Below the pieces are notes generated by a model. That model had not been told where the DNA came from, made no database searches, and saw only the letters and a program-made list of their open reading frames with translations. A program made the position numbers and the translations under genes. Shown here piece by piece: positions 8,845-17,464 of a stretch of 32,245 bases of DNA; within the stretch, counting starts at the first letter, position 1, and every line of letters begins with the position of its first letter. This stretch comes from Mesorhizobium sp. (lineage in GTDB: Bacteria > Pseudomonadota > Alphaproteobacteria > Rhizobiales > Rhizobiaceae), in NCBI GenBank assembly GCA_004017275.1, contig SAKE01000042.1, forward strand, positions 1 through 32,245. Direction: 5' to 3'.

Positions 8845-10384
8845 GCGCGGATGTCCGCAGCTTCTTTGGCCGGCCCATCATAATTGGCGGCGGCATTGCC
8901 GGATTATTGACCGCGCTTCATCTGGCGCCAGAACCCGTGCTTGTTTTGTCCAGGACGCCGCTCGGATCAGAAGCATCGAGTGCGTGGGCACAGGGCGGCC
9001 TGGCTGCCAGCCTCGGCGATGACGACAACCCAATGCTGCATCTGGCCGATACGCTCGCCGCTGGCGCCGGGCTCTGCGACGCAGAAATCGCAACCCGCAT
9101 CCTTCATGCGGCCCCTAGCGCGATTGAGAACCTGTCGACCCTTGGGGTCCGCTTCGATCGGACGCCTGAAGGAGCACTGCGCCTTGGATTGGAGGCCGCG
9201 CACGGTCGCCGGCGCATCGTTCATGCTGACGGCGACGGCAGTGGACAGGAGATCATGCGCGCGCTGGTCGAAGCCGTGCGTTCTGCTCCGTCGATTGTGA
9301 TGGTCGAGGGTGTGGAGGCGCGGCGGCTGGCGGTGGAGGACAACAAGGTCACGGGCGTTTGGGCAAGCTGTTCGACTAGTCCTGTGTTCCTGGGTACGGG
9401 ACGGGTCGTCCTCGCGACCGGCGGGATTGGCGGGCTGTTTCACGACTCGACAAACCCGCTAGGCAGCTCCGGACAGGGGCTGGCACTTGCGGCGCGCGCC
9501 GGTGCTGTCCTTGCCGACCTCGAGTTCATCCAGTTCCACCCGACCGCGCTTGATGGGCCGGCTCGCCCGATGCCGCTGATCAGCGAAGCGGTTCGCGGTG
9601 AAGGCGCAACGATTGTCGACGAAACCGGCCAGCGCTTCCTCGAATATTTGCAGGACGCGGAACTCGCGCCGCGCGACGTCGTGGCGCGCGCCATCTGGAC
9701 GCATCTTTCGAACGGCCACCGCGTCTTTCTGGATGGACGAGAAAAGCCCGGCCCGACATTCGCGCGGCAGTTTCCGACGATCGCCTCGGCCTGCCGGGGC
9801 GCAGGCATCGACCCGGCGCAAGACCTCATTCCGATACGGCCGGCCCAGCACTATCACATGGGCGGCGTCGCGGTGGACCGGGACGGACGTACCTCCGTTG
9901 CCGGACTGTGGGCTTGCGGCGAAGTCGCCTCGACCGGACTGCACGGCGCCAACAGGCTTGCCAGCAACTCGCTGACCGAGGCGATTGTATGCGCGCACTG
10001 GGTCGCTGAAAGCGTGGCGGGATCTCCCCTCGGCGTCAGAACAAGATTGACGGCACGGGAAATCCGGCGCCCGATCCACTCTCCTTGCGCCCTCTCCTCT
10101 CACGCAGCCTTGGCGTGAAGCGCAATGGCGAGATGTTGCGCGAGGCCGTGAGCACATTGCTTCCGCTGGCCAAACGCCACGATGCGGCGTCCGATCCCGC
10201 GGTAGTGGGACTGCTGATCGCGGTTGCGGCCTTCCTGCGCGAAGAAAGCCGCGGCGCTCACCACCGCACGGACTTTCCTTATCGTGCTGACATCGCGCGC
10301 CGCTCCAGGCTCACGCTGGAAGAAGCCTTGACGAAAGCCGAGGAATTCCCATGTTCTCCAACGCTTGAAGACGTCGAGCAATGA
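8841..10384 (+). pseudogene. nadB: L-aspartate oxidase (apparent one-base frameshift near the C-terminus)
   Basis: FAD enzyme that oxidises L-aspartate to iminoaspartate for NadA. The N-terminal ~400 residues are in one frame: the dinucleotide-binding site IIIGGGIAGLLTALHL (12-27), ASSAWAQGGLAA, FHPTAL, ISEAVRGEGA, the active-site stretch HYHMGGVAVD, and GANRLASNSLTEA. That frame then runs into foreign-looking sequence and stops at 10118. The next frame, open from before 10022, continues the protein exactly (PDPLLRPLLSRSLGVKRNGE, then MLREA and EESRGAHHRTDFPY) to the stop at 10384. That stop overlaps nadC (ATGA). One base appears to be missing at about 10025-10060. The repaired length is about 514 residues, normal for the family. 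As it stands the product would lack the helical C-terminal domain. Confidence 0.85.
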
Positions 10385-11235
10385 ACCTCTCGCCGCTTCC
10401 CGCAATCATGCTTGAGCCCCTGGTGCGGGCAGCACTTCTGGAAGATCTCGGCCGGGCGGGTGATCTGACGACCGACGCCATCGTGCCGAAGAACCATCAC
10501 GCGACGACCGTGCTTTCGGTGCGCCAGGCCGGAACTGTCGCTGGGCTCGATCTGGCGATGCTCGCCTTCCGGCTCATCGACCAGAACGTCGAATTGACCG
10601 TTAAGCGAGCAGACGGCAGCGAAGTCTCGCAAGGAGAGATCATTGCAACGGTGAGCGGTCCCGCCCGGACCATTCTCACCGCGGAACGGACGGCACTCAA
10701 TTTTCTGTGCCATCTGAGCGGCATCGCCACGGCGACAGCATCGATCGTAGATGCGGTCCGCGGGCACGATGCGAAGATCGTCTGCACGCGCAAGACGACG
10801 CCCGGATTGCGGGCGCTGGAAAAATACGCCGTGCGCGCAGGTGGGGGGTCCAATCACCGCTTCGGCCTCGACGACGCCATCCTGATCAAGGACAACCACA
10901 TCGCCATCGCCGGCGGAATACGCCCGGCGCTCGAGCGGGCACGAAACAGCGCCGGCCATCTGGTCAAGATCGAAGTCGAGGTCGATACCCTAGCCCAGTT
11001 GGAGGAGGTCCTAGGGTTCGCTCCCGACGCCGTCCTGCTCGACAACATGTCGGTCGACGAATTGCGCCAGGCGGTGGGTATGGTTGCGGGCCGGGCGATC
11101 ACTGAAGCGTCGGGCAGCATCACCGCCGTGACCGCGCCCGCCATCGCCGCGACCGGTGTCGATCTGATCTCAATTGGCTGGCTGACCCACAGCGCGCCGA
11201 TCCTGGATATTGGCCTCGACTATCGGAGCTCATGA
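10381..11235 (+). CDS. nadC: Nicotinate-nucleotide pyrophosphorylase (carboxylating)
   Basis: Quinolinate phosphoribosyltransferase: quinolinate + PRPP gives nicotinate mononucleotide, CO2 and PPi, the third de novo NAD step. The 284 residues are normal length. Family motifs are present: ALLEDLGRAGDLTTDAI at 16-32, ERTALNFLCHLSGIAT near 101, CTRKTTPGLRALEKYAV near 136, GGGSNHRFGLDD, KDNHIA, KIEVEVD and LLDNMS. The start overlaps the nadB stop by ATGA. The frame is clean to its stop at 11235, followed by a 103-bp gap before bioB without an evident terminator, so transcription probably continues into the bio genes. Confidence 0.95.
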   Translation: MNLSPLPAIMLEPLVRAALLEDLGRAGDLTTDAIVPKNHHATTVLSVRQAGTVAGLDLAMLAFRLIDQNVELTVKRADGSEVSQGEIIATVSGPARTILTAERTALNFLCHLSGIATATASIVDAVRGHDAKIVCTRKTTPGLRALEKYAVRAGGGSNHRFGLDDAILIKDNHIAIAGGIRPALERARNSAGHLVKIEVEVDTLAQLEEVLGFAPDAVLLDNMSVDELRQAVGMVAGRAITEASGSITAVTAPAIAATGVDLISIGWLTHSAPILDIGLDYRSS

Positions 11236-11338
11236 TCGCACGACGAACGGACGGCAGCGGGCTGATAGAGTTTCCGATCCCTGTCAATCGGCCAGGAAAG
11301 AAGCCGTAAAGGCCGGAACCCCCAAGGAACAGGAAGAG

Positions 11339-12336
11339 ATGCACGCATCGAACTCGACGAAGACAATGCCACAGGCGCAATCCAATGATTGTGGGATGTG
11401 GACCCTAGAAAAGGCGCAGGCGCTGCACGACGCACCTTCAACAATCTTCTGTTCCTGGCGCAAACCGTTCACCGCCAGAATTTCGATCCCAACAAGGTCC
11501 AGCTGAGCCGGCTTCTTAGCATCAAAACAGGTGGATGCCCGGAGGATTGCGGCTATTGCAGCCAGTCGGCGCATCACGAAAGCGGGTTGAAGGCGTCGAA
11601 GCTGATGGAGGTCCGGCGCGTCATCGCCGAGGCGACCAAGGCGCGCGATGCCGGCGCCACGCGCTATTGCATGGGCGCCGCCTGGCGAAACCCCAAGGCG
11701 CGCGACATGGATGCGGTGGTGGCGATGGTCGAGGGCGTCAAGGCGCTGGGCATGGAGACCTGCATGACGCTCGGCATGCTCGATCTTGAGCAGACCGCTC
11801 GTCTGAAGCAGGCGGGCCTCGACTACTACAACCACAACATCGATACGTCGGACCGCTACTACAGCGAGATCATCAGCACGCGCACCTTTGCCGACCGGCT
11901 GGATACGCTCGCCAATGTCCGCGGCAGCGGCATCAAGGTCTGCTGCGGCGGCATTGTCGGCATGGGCGAAGAGCCGGTGGACCGGATTGACATGCTGGTC
12001 ACGCTGGCCAATCTGCCGGAACATCCGGAAAGCGTCCCGATCAACATGCTTATCCCGATCGCCGGCACCCCGCTGGCGGAAGCCAAGCCCATCGAGCCGA
12101 TCGAATTTGTGCGCGTGATCGCCCTGGCGCGCATCATGATGCCGAAATCGCATGTTCGTCTTTCCGCCGGTCGCACCGCCATGACCGACGAGATGCAGGC
12201 GCTGTGCTTCTTTGCCGGCGCTAACTCGATCTTCGTCGGCGACACGCTGCTGACGGCGGACAATCCCGGCGAGGACAAGGATACTCTGCTATTCCAGCGT
12301 CTCGGCATCGAACCGATGGAAATCGGCACGCAATGA
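11339..12336 (+). pseudogene. bioB: Biotin synthase (apparent one-base deletion near residue 33)
   Basis: Radical-SAM enzyme inserting sulfur into dethiobiotin. The start ATG at 11339 follows AGGAAGAG and begins the normal N-terminus (WTLEKAQALHDAP). At 11435-11436 only CC is present where CCC would keep the frame into FNNLLFLAQTVHR, so the reading frame changes there. Downstream everything is intact to 12336: the radical-SAM cluster CPEDCGYC, the [2Fe-2S] cysteines in ETCMTLGM and KVCCGGIVGMGE, and the Arg ligand in VRLSAGR. The repaired length of about 333 residues is normal. A short product could start in the second frame at 11389 with a wrong N-terminus. The stop overlaps bioF (ATGA). A missing C in a C-run is a common sequencing error, so it may well be functional. 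Confidence 0.88.
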
Positions 12337-13472
12337 ACGAGGCACTTCTTGCCCGGTATGACGCATCCTTGCGTGGACTGGCGCGCAAGGATCGCCTGCG
12401 GACGCTTGCGCCGCGCGCCGGGCTCGACTTCTCGTCGAACGACTATCTCGGACTTGCCGCCTCCAAAAGACTTGGCGATGCGGTTGCGGCTGCGATTGCG
12501 CGGGGCACGCCGGTTGGCGCCACCGGGTCGCGGCTGTTGCGCGGCAATGCACCGGAACACGAGGCACTGGAGGCGGACGCCGCGGCATTCTTCGGCGCCG
12601 AACGCGCACTGTTCTTTGGCAGCGGCTACATCGCCAACTTCGCTCTCCTGACCGCGCTGCCGCAGAAGGGCGACCTGCTGGTTCTCGACGAACTCGCCCA
12701 TGCCAGCATGCATGAGGGCGCACAGGCCGGACGCGCCCAGTTTGTAGTGGCTAAGCACAACGACGTCGATGCCGTCGATGAGGCAATCACGCGCTGGCGC
12801 GCCGAGGGCGGCATGGGACGCGTCTGGATCGGGGTCGAAAGCCTCTACAGCATGGATGGCGACCGCGCGCCGATGGAGAGCCTCGTCGCGCTTGCCGATC
12901 GGCACGAGGCATTCCTCGTCGTCGACGAAGCGCATGCCACCGGCGTCTGGGGACCGGACGGCCGGGGACTGGCCGCCGCCTTCGAGGGCCGCGACAACAT
13001 CATTGCGCTCCATACTTGCGGCAAGGCGCTCGGCGCATCCGGCGCACTCGTCGCCGGGCCGAGGACGCTGTGCGATTATCTCGTCAACCGTTGCCGGCCA
13101 CTCATCTACGCCACCGCGCCATCGCCGCTGATGGCAGTCGCGGCGTGCGAAGCGCTCGCCATGCTGTCCGACGAGCCGCTGCGCCGCGTTCAGCTGCGTG
13201 AACGCGTCGCCTTCGCGGGCCGCCAACTGGCCGAGCGCTGCGGCGTGATGCCGAGCGGCTCGCAGATCCAGCCCTTTGTCATCGGCGACGTCAGGCGCAC
13301 CATGGCGGTGGCGGCGGCACTGCAGGCACGCGGCTACGACATACGCGGCATTCGTCCGCCGACCGTGCCGGAGGGCACGTCGCGCCTGCGCATTTCGCTG
13401 ACGCTCAACGTAGCCGAAGCTGACATTTCCGCCATGGTCGAGGCGCTCGTTGAGGTGTTGGCCCAAACATGA
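12333..13472 (+). CDS. bioF: 8-amino-7-oxononanoate synthase
   Basis: PLP enzyme joining pimeloyl thioester with L-alanine to 8-amino-7-oxononanoate (KAPA), the first ring-assembly step of biotin. The 379 residues show the usual motifs: FSSNDYLGLA, GATGSRLLRGN, the DEAHATGVWG strand binding PLP, and the Schiff-base lysine in HTCGKALGASGAL near residue 230. Its start overlaps the bioB stop, and its stop overlaps the first possible bioD start. The frame is clean and of normal length. Confidence 0.95.
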   Translation: MNEALLARYDASLRGLARKDRLRTLAPRAGLDFSSNDYLGLAASKRLGDAVAAAIARGTPVGATGSRLLRGNAPEHEALEADAAAFFGAERALFFGSGYIANFALLTALPQKGDLLVLDELAHASMHEGAQAGRAQFVVAKHNDVDAVDEAITRWRAEGGMGRVWIGVESLYSMDGDRAPMESLVALADRHEAFLVVDEAHATGVWGPDGRGLAAAFEGRDNIIALHTCGKALGASGALVAGPRTLCDYLVNRCRPLIYATAPSPLMAVAACEALAMLSDEPLRRVQLRERVAFAGRQLAERCGVMPSGSQIQPFVIGDVRRTMAVAAALQARGYDIRGIRPPTVPEGTSRLRISLTLNVAEADISAMVEALVEVLAQT

Positions 13473-14119
13473 CCGGAGGCGACATGACCCAACGCATCGT
13501 CATCACCGGAACAGACACCGGAATCGGCAAGACCGTGTTTTCGGCTGGGCTCGCCGGCCTGCTCGACGGCTTCTACTGGAAACCGGTGCAATCAGGTCTC
13601 GACAACGAGACTGACAGCGAGGTGGTTGCGCGGCTTGCCGGCCTGCCGCCAGGGCGCGTGCTGCCGGAGGTCTACCGCTTGAGCAAGCCCCTGTCGCCGC
13701 ATCGTTCAGCTGAGATCGACGGCGTCTCGATCGAGGCTGCCGATCTTTCATTTCCGGTCCTGCCGGCGCCGCTCGTGATCGAGGGTGCGGGCGGCCTGAT
13801 GGTGCCGCTCAACCGGCGCACAAGGTTCATCGACATCTTCGCTGAGTGGCGGCTGCCGGTCATTTTGTGTGCCCGCACCACGCTCGGCACAATCAACCAC
13901 ACGCTGCTGTCGATCGAGGCCCTTCGGGCGCGCTCCATCCCGCTGGCCGGCATCGCTTTCATCGGCGATGAGATGGCCGACACGCAACGGACAATCGTGG
14001 AAATGGGCGGTGTACCGCAGCTCGGCAGGCTGCCGTATCTCGACCCGCTGACGGACAAAACGCTGCGAGACGCAATGATTGCCGGCTTCGCCTTCGCCTC
14101 GTGCACGGGAGATCACTGA
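13469..14119 (+). CDS. bioD: Dethiobiotin synthetase
   Basis: ATP-dependent ureido-ring closure of DAPA with CO2 to give dethiobiotin. The P-loop GTDTGIGKT lies at about residues 13-21, WKPVQSG follows, and the acidic EGAGGLMVPL supports the family. Two starts are possible. The ATG at 13469 overlaps the bioF stop. The ATG at 13484 has GGAGG four bases upstream, and its product (MTQRIVITGTDTGIGKT) matches the usual compact N-terminus. I keep the longer form in the coordinates but consider 13484 as likely. The stop TGA overlaps the bioA start ATG. Confidence 0.93.
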   Translation: MTGGDMTQRIVITGTDTGIGKTVFSAGLAGLLDGFYWKPVQSGLDNETDSEVVARLAGLPPGRVLPEVYRLSKPLSPHRSAEIDGVSIEAADLSFPVLPAPLVIEGAGGLMVPLNRRTRFIDIFAEWRLPVILCARTTLGTINHTLLSIEALRARSIPLAGIAFIGDEMADTQRTIVEMGGVPQLGRLPYLDPLTDKTLRDAMIAGFAFASCTGDH

Positions 14120-15384
14120 TGTCGCAGTCCCGTGTGTGGCATCCCTTCACCCAGCACGCGCTAGAGCCGGTGATCCCTGAAATCGTCCTGACGGAGGGCG
14201 CCTATCTCCACAAGGCTGGCGGCACGCGCATCCTGGACGCGATTTCCTCCTGGTGGGTCGTCACGCATGGTCACCGCCATCCCCGCATCATGAAGGCCAT
14301 CGAGGCGACCGCGGCGAGCCTCGACCAGATCATCTTCGCCGGCTTCACGCACAAGCCGGCCGAGCGCCTGGCCGAGGCGCTGGTCGGTCTCGCTCCTTCC
14401 GGCCTCGACCGGGTGTTCTATTCCGACAGCGGCTCGACCTCCGTCGAAGTCGCGTTGAAGATAGCGCTCGGCTATTTCGGCAACATAGGCGGGCCGCGCT
14501 CGCGGATCGTCGCCATGGAGCACAGCTATCATGGCGACACGATCGGCACGATGAGCGTCGGCGCCCGCGGCGTGTTCAACGCTGCCTACGAGCCGCTGCT
14601 GTTCGAGGTCGATACCATTCCCTTTCCGGCCGCGGGCCGCGAGCAGGAGACGCTGGATCGGTTCGAGGCCGTCAGCCGCGACCGACGCGCCGCCGCCCTG
14701 ATCGTCGAGCCGCTCGTTCTTGGCGCCGGCGGCATGCTGATGTATGCGGCCTGGGTTCTGACCGAATTGAAGAAGATTGCCGAAGCCTCCGGCACGCTCG
14801 TGATCGCCGACGAAGTCATGACCGGCTGGGGGCGAACCGGAACCATGTTCGCCTGCGAGCAGGCATCCGTCTCGCCGGACATCCTGTGCACGTCGAAGGG
14901 CCTGACCGGCGGCGTGATCCCGCTGGCGGCTACGCTCGCCACCGATGCCATCTTCCAGGCCCACTATTCCGAAGACCGGAAGAAGACCTTCTTTCATTCG
15001 AGTTCCTACACTGCCAATCCGATTGCTTGCGCGGCAGCACTCGCCAATGTCGAGATCTGGCGTGACGAGCCCGTGGCCGAGCGGGTCGCGGCCTTGAGCG
15101 CGATGCAGGCCGCCGGACTTCGGCGCTTTCGCGACAATCCGTTCTTCACCGACAGCCGGACGACCGGCACGATCGCGGCGCTCGATTTGCGCGCCGGCTC
15201 TGCGGGCTATCTGGCCGAGATCGGGCCGAAGCTGCGCGCCTTTTTCCTCGAGCGCGGCCTGCTTGTTCGTCCGCTCGGCAATGTCCTCTACCTTCTCCCG
15301 CCCTATTGCATCACCGGCGACGAGTTGGACGGACTCTATGACGCGATCGAAGAAGCCGGCGAACGCTTCGGTTCGAGGCCATGA
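14119..15384 (+). CDS. bioA: Adenosylmethionine-8-amino-7-oxononanoate aminotransferase
   Basis: PLP transaminase converting KAPA to DAPA with S-adenosylmethionine as amino donor. The 421 residues include the family opening VWHPFTQH, the substrate-site SSWWVVTHGH, the phosphate-binding DSGSTSVEVALKIA, HSYHGDTIG, the PLP aspartate in VIADEVMTGWGRTG, and the lysine in CTSKGLTGG. The start ATG at 14119 shares its A with the bioD stop (TGATG), with GGGAGA upstream. The stop overlaps bioZ (ATGA). The frame is clean. Confidence 0.95.
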   Translation: MSQSRVWHPFTQHALEPVIPEIVLTEGAYLHKAGGTRILDAISSWWVVTHGHRHPRIMKAIEATAASLDQIIFAGFTHKPAERLAEALVGLAPSGLDRVFYSDSGSTSVEVALKIALGYFGNIGGPRSRIVAMEHSYHGDTIGTMSVGARGVFNAAYEPLLFEVDTIPFPAAGREQETLDRFEAVSRDRRAAALIVEPLVLGAGGMLMYAAWVLTELKKIAEASGTLVIADEVMTGWGRTGTMFACEQASVSPDILCTSKGLTGGVIPLAATLATDAIFQAHYSEDRKKTFFHSSSYTANPIACAAALANVEIWRDEPVAERVAALSAMQAAGLRRFRDNPFFTDSRTTGTIAALDLRAGSAGYLAEIGPKLRAFFLERGLLVRPLGNVLYLLPPYCITGDELDGLYDAIEEAGERFGSRP

Positions 15385-16364
15385 GCCGATCGTCGCGCCT
15401 TCTCGGGTTTGGTCATCATGTGCCGGCGCGCAGGGTCGAGAACCCGGAAATCGAAAACCGTCTCGGGCTCGAACTTGGCTGGATCGAGCGGCGCACCGGA
15501 ATTCGCTCGCGATTCTGGGCAACGGACGAAGACACGTTGTCTGGCCTGGCCGCCCGTGCCGGCGACATGGCGCTGGCGAATGCCGGCATTGACCGCAGCG
15601 ACATTGGTCTGCTGTTGCTCGCCACCTCGACGCCCGACCATCTCCTACCGCCCAGTGCGCCGCTGGTCGCACACCGGCTCGGGCTCGGCCAAGCCGGCGC
15701 GGTCGATCTGACCGGCGCCTGCGCCGGCTTCATCTATGCGCTGATGTTCGCGGATGGCTTCACCCGCCTGCACGGCAAAGCGGCCCTGGTCATCGCCGCC
15801 AACATCCTCAGCCGCCGCATCAATCCGGCCGAGCGCGCCAGCGCCGTACTGTTTGCCGATGCCGCCGGCGCCCTGGTGATTGGTCCGTGCGAGGGTCCGG
15901 ATCGGGGCATTCTCGGTGCGTCGGTGGATTCGGACGGCTCGCGCTACCGGCTGATCCAGATCCCGGCGGGCGGAAGCAACATCCCATTCCAAAGTGGCCT
16001 GGATCTCGGGCAAACCCGAATGACGATGACCGACGGCCGGGAAGTCTTCGCCAAGGCTGTCGAGATGATGACCGATTGCTCGACAAGCGCGCTCGCCGCT
16101 GCCGGAGTACGCCCACAGGATGTCGACAGGTTCGTACCGCATCAGGCCAATGCCCGCATTTTCGATGCGGTCGGGAGGAACCTTGGCATTGCCGATCAAG
16201 CAATCGTCAAGACGATTGCCGAATACGGCAATTCTTCCGCCGCGACGATCCCGCTCTCCCTGTCACTGGCCCATCGGACTGAGCCGTTTCGACCGGGCGA
16301 GAAAATCCTTCTGGCGGCAGCGGGTGCTGGTCTCAGCGGCGGCGCACTCGTCGTCGTAGTTTAG
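15381..16364 (+). CDS. bioZ: BioZ, FabH-like ketoacyl-ACP synthase III for pimeloyl precursor synthesis
   Basis: Condensing enzyme of the KAS III fold, 327 residues, with a full catalytic triad: Cys114 (TGACAGF), His254 (VPHQANARI) and Asn284 (EYGNSSAATIP). In Mesorhizobium and Agrobacterium the gene at this place in the bio operon supplies the pimeloyl moiety in place of BioC/BioH; in Agrobacterium it condenses a glutaryl thioester with malonyl-ACP. The position directly after bioA with an ATGA overlap, and the absence of bioC, bioH or bioI, make BioZ far more likely than a housekeeping FabH. The frame is clean. This gene marks the cluster as alphaproteobacterial. Confidence 0.9.
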   Translation: MSRSSRLLGFGHHVPARRVENPEIENRLGLELGWIERRTGIRSRFWATDEDTLSGLAARAGDMALANAGIDRSDIGLLLLATSTPDHLLPPSAPLVAHRLGLGQAGAVDLTGACAGFIYALMFADGFTRLHGKAALVIAANILSRRINPAERASAVLFADAAGALVIGPCEGPDRGILGASVDSDGSRYRLIQIPAGGSNIPFQSGLDLGQTRMTMTDGREVFAKAVEMMTDCSTSALAAAGVRPQDVDRFVPHQANARIFDAVGRNLGIADQAIVKTIAEYGNSSAATIPLSLSLAHRTEPFRPGEKILLAAAGAGLSGGALVVVV

Positions 16365-16432
16365 CCGCATAACTGGCTGCTCCGAGAGCGGCAGGACCAC
16401 CAGTCATTCATGATGGATAGGACAACAGACCA

Positions 16433-16885
16433 ATGCGAAAAATAGTAGCCGGCAAGCTGCACGGCATCTACGTCACCGAAGCGAACCTCAACTGCCACGG
16501 GTCGATAACGCTCGACCCTGACCACTGCGAAGAAGCAGGCATCCTGCCCATGGAATTCGTGGACATATGGAACAAGAATTCCGGTGCGCGGATTTCGACC
16601 TATGTCATCCTCGGCGAACGCGGCTCACGCTGCTGCATCCTCAACGGCGCGGCGGCCCGCACCTGCCAGCCCGACGACCAGATCATTGTCTGCAACTCGA
16701 TCTACCTGGACGAAGCGCATATCGCCTCGCTGAAGCCGCGGATCGTTACGTTCGACCAGGATAACCATATACTCGACCGCCTGAGCTACTCCGTCGACCT
16801 TGACGCAGATGGCCGCTACACCTTCTCGATTCTTGACGAGGCGAACGAGGTTCTGTCCATTCCTGCCCTGGTCTCCGGGGCGTGA
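16433..16885 (+). CDS. panD: Aspartate 1-decarboxylase precursor (PanD) with altered cleavage-site context
   Basis: Pyruvoyl enzyme making beta-alanine for pantothenate; the proenzyme cleaves itself between Gly and Ser. The self-cleavage pair is Gly23-Ser24 in NCHGSITLD. Lys8 (AGKLH), Tyr57 (ISTYVI) and Asn72 (GERGSRCCILNGAAA) match catalytic positions. The residues just before the cleavage site are Asn-Cys-His where E. coli PanD has His-Tyr-Glu. The tail is longer than usual: 150 residues against about 126 in E. coli. It lies 68 bp after bioZ with only a weak ribosome-binding site (AGGAC). No panC is visible, and panB exists only as a fragment at 6496. The frame is clean, so activity is plausible. 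Confidence 0.88.
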   Translation: MRKIVAGKLHGIYVTEANLNCHGSITLDPDHCEEAGILPMEFVDIWNKNSGARISTYVILGERGSRCCILNGAAARTCQPDDQIIVCNSIYLDEAHIASLKPRIVTFDQDNHILDRLSYSVDLDADGRYTFSILDEANEVLSIPALVSGA

Positions 16886-16940
16886 CACCCGCCGAGACTC
16901 TCCGCCCCTCGTAACTCGTACAGCGCTGAAGAGTGGACCT

Positions 16941-16963
16941 AAGCTTCAGGATCAATGAAGCTT
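16941..16963. repeat. Inverted repeat after panD
   Basis: Perfect 8-bp arms AAGCTTCA and TGAAGCTT with a 7-base loop lie 56 bp after the panD stop. No run of T follows, so it is not a classic intrinsic terminator. It may end or process the long nad-bio-pan transcript, or be a protein-binding site. Confidence 0.45.
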
Positions 16964-17076
16964 CGAGGAGAGGCCCGCCGCGTCTTTAGCCACAGCGGGC
17001 TTTCGTGAGATCGCACGCAATGTCGGCATCTCCACGGTTGAGCCAACAGCCACGCGGCTCGACTCCCTGTCTGAAG

Positions 17077-17322
17077 TCACTTGCGGTGGCGGCTTGCAAA
17101 TTCATGCTGTTTTTCGAGCGCCGCGGCCAGGTCCTTGACGACCTGGGTTTTCGTGATCTTGGCCGCCGTGTCATTAGCCGCAAGCAGCATTGTAAGTGGC
17201 CTTTCGCCGATGTGTTTTTCCGCCAGCGCAAAAGGCGCGCCAGCCATCCAACGTCTCCCCCAGACATCAGTGTTCGTCAATTGGTGGCCTGCTAGCAAGG
17301 CCGAGCCTGGCGCGTTAGCCAT
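17077..17322 (-). CDS. Hypothetical protein, 81 residues
   Basis: I do not recognise this protein. The C-terminal half (AEKHIGERPLTMLLAANDTA, then AKITKTQVVKDLAAALEKQH) has the amphipathic, Lys/Glu/Ala-rich look and GC-rich third positions of a real alpha-helical coding region; the N-terminal third is less convincing. Its ATG at 17322 lies inside the end of the upstream small gene (GATGGCTAA arrangement), which suggests coupled translation. No signal peptide or membrane segment is seen. It may be a fragment of a longer protein. Confidence 0.45.
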   Translation of the reverse strand: MANAPGSALLAGHQLTNTDVWGRRWMAGAPFALAEKHIGERPLTMLLAANDTAAKITKTQVVKDLAAALEKQHEFASRHRK

Positions 17323-17464
17323 CGGCGAAATTCTCGGCGGGACACTGTATCTTGAACCGATGAACTGTCAGTTTGCCGTCCTCCACAATATGAACGACCC
17401 ATCCCCACCGCAACGCTTGACGCGCACGTCGTTTGGTTCGCCAGCCACCATCGCTGCCCCTCAT
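17315..17464 (-). CDS. Small hypothetical basic protein, 49 residues
   Basis: A short frame starts at the ATG at 17464, about 7 bases after AGGGCGACG. It encodes an Arg- and Trp-rich N-terminus (WRTKRRARQALRWGWVV) followed by HIVEDGKLTVHRFKIQCPAE, and ends at 17315 overlapping the start of the 81-residue gene. The beta-strand-like, charged composition looks like coding sequence. I cannot assign a family. Confidence 0.4.
   Translation of the reverse strand: MRGSDGGWRTKRRARQALRWGWVVHIVEDGKLTVHRFKIQCPAENFADG

Noticed and set aside
11859..13466. 535-codon open frame on the minus strand opposite bioB/bioF
   Set aside because: It is antisense to well-supported bio genes, Arg/Ala/His-rich, without any domain. 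It is a by-product of high GC in the sense genes.
14161..15672. 503-codon open frame on the minus strand opposite bioA/bioZ
   Set aside because: Antisense shadow of bioA with low-complexity Arg/Gly/Asp composition and no ribosome-binding site.
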